Part shown: piece after piece, positions 14,494 through 14,547 of the stretch
Numbering within the stretch: the first letter of the stretch is position 1
How the letters are laid out: the number at the start of each line of letters is the position of its first letter
Source: Bilophila wadsworthia ATCC 49260
GTDB lineage: Bacteria > Desulfobacterota > Desulfovibrionia > Desulfovibrionales > Desulfovibrionaceae
Assembly: GCF_000701705.1 (NCBI RefSeq)
Contig: NZ_JNJP01000086.1
Location: 1 to 14,547, forward strand
Direction: 5' to 3'
Length of the DNA: 14,547 bases
Notes under the pieces: generated by a model
What the model was told of the DNA's origin: nothing
Databases searched by the model: none
The model's input: the letters and a program-made list of their open reading frames with translations, nothing else
Made by a program: the position numbers and the translations under genes

Positions 14494-14543
14494 CGGGGAG
14501 GGGAAGGGGGGCCTTTTGGAAAAGGCCCCCCTTCCCCTCCCCG
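14494..14543 (+). terminator. Very long perfect hairpin terminator after eno
   Basis: A 24-bp perfect inverted repeat (14494-14517 with 14520-14543) begins six bases after the enolase stop codon. The arm is G-rich (GGGGAGGGGAAGGGGGG) and ends in TTTT/AAAA at the tip. No T-run is visible after it before the window ends. Its length is well beyond a usual terminator. Confidence 0.7.
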
Positions 14544-14547
14544 AACC

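Noticed and set aside
1..14547. CRISPR arrays, tRNA or rRNA genes, prophage or integrase genes
   Set aside because: No regularly spaced repeat array, cloverleaf-like sequence or phage protein was found on either strand.

Overview
The window is about 14.5 kb of GC-rich chromosome from a Gram-negative bacterium. Tat- and Sec-exported proteins, a FtsX/LolD-type ABC pair, tandem BMP-family binding proteins and the enolase sequence best fit a Desulfovibrionaceae-like organism (Desulfovibrio/Bilophila/Mailhella type). The taxonomic call is inference from gene style and base composition, not from a search.

Layout. (1) 1-780: a small, less GC-rich orphan gene on the plus strand, a strong hairpin, a cluster of short direct repeats (TGTGCCAAATCGCGCGC) and a gene-poor stretch. 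This looks like an accessory or insertion boundary. (2) 795-6357, all on the minus strand, read from high to low coordinates: a Tat-exported HD-domain hydrolase, a secreted alkaline phosphatase, a small exported protein with a CPFC motif, an ABC ATPase and an FtsX-like permease, then a start-less gene remnant and a terminator. A probable terminator after the phosphatase splits this block into a two-gene hydrolase unit and a three-gene transporter unit. (3) 6358-7443: a long divergent intergenic region, one 74-residue orphan gene on plus, and a terminator for the next minus-strand operon. (4) 7444-10192, minus strand: a two-membrane-segment protein of unknown function followed by a cytoplasmic Sel1-repeat protein. 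(5) 10527-12741, minus strand: two tandem BMP/PnrA-like substrate-binding proteins with no transporter beside them. (6) 12742-14547: a divergent control region, then enolase (eno) on plus with a structured leader and a very large terminator hairpin.

How the parts may work together. The most interesting block is 1022-6357. Two exported metal-dependent phosphate-ester hydrolases of unrelated folds sit next to a small exported protein plus an ATPase and FtsX permease set. That set resembles the zinc-responsive ABC clusters known in some proteobacteria (from memory, the P. aeruginosa PA4063-PA4066 type). A working idea is periplasmic breakdown of phosphorylated compounds coupled to metal or envelope homeostasis. 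The BMP pair would bind nucleosides or similar ligands and would have to use a transporter or receptor encoded elsewhere. The Sel1/membrane-protein pair has no recognisable function but has features seen in regulatory or toxin-immunity settings. Enolase is the housekeeping anchor.
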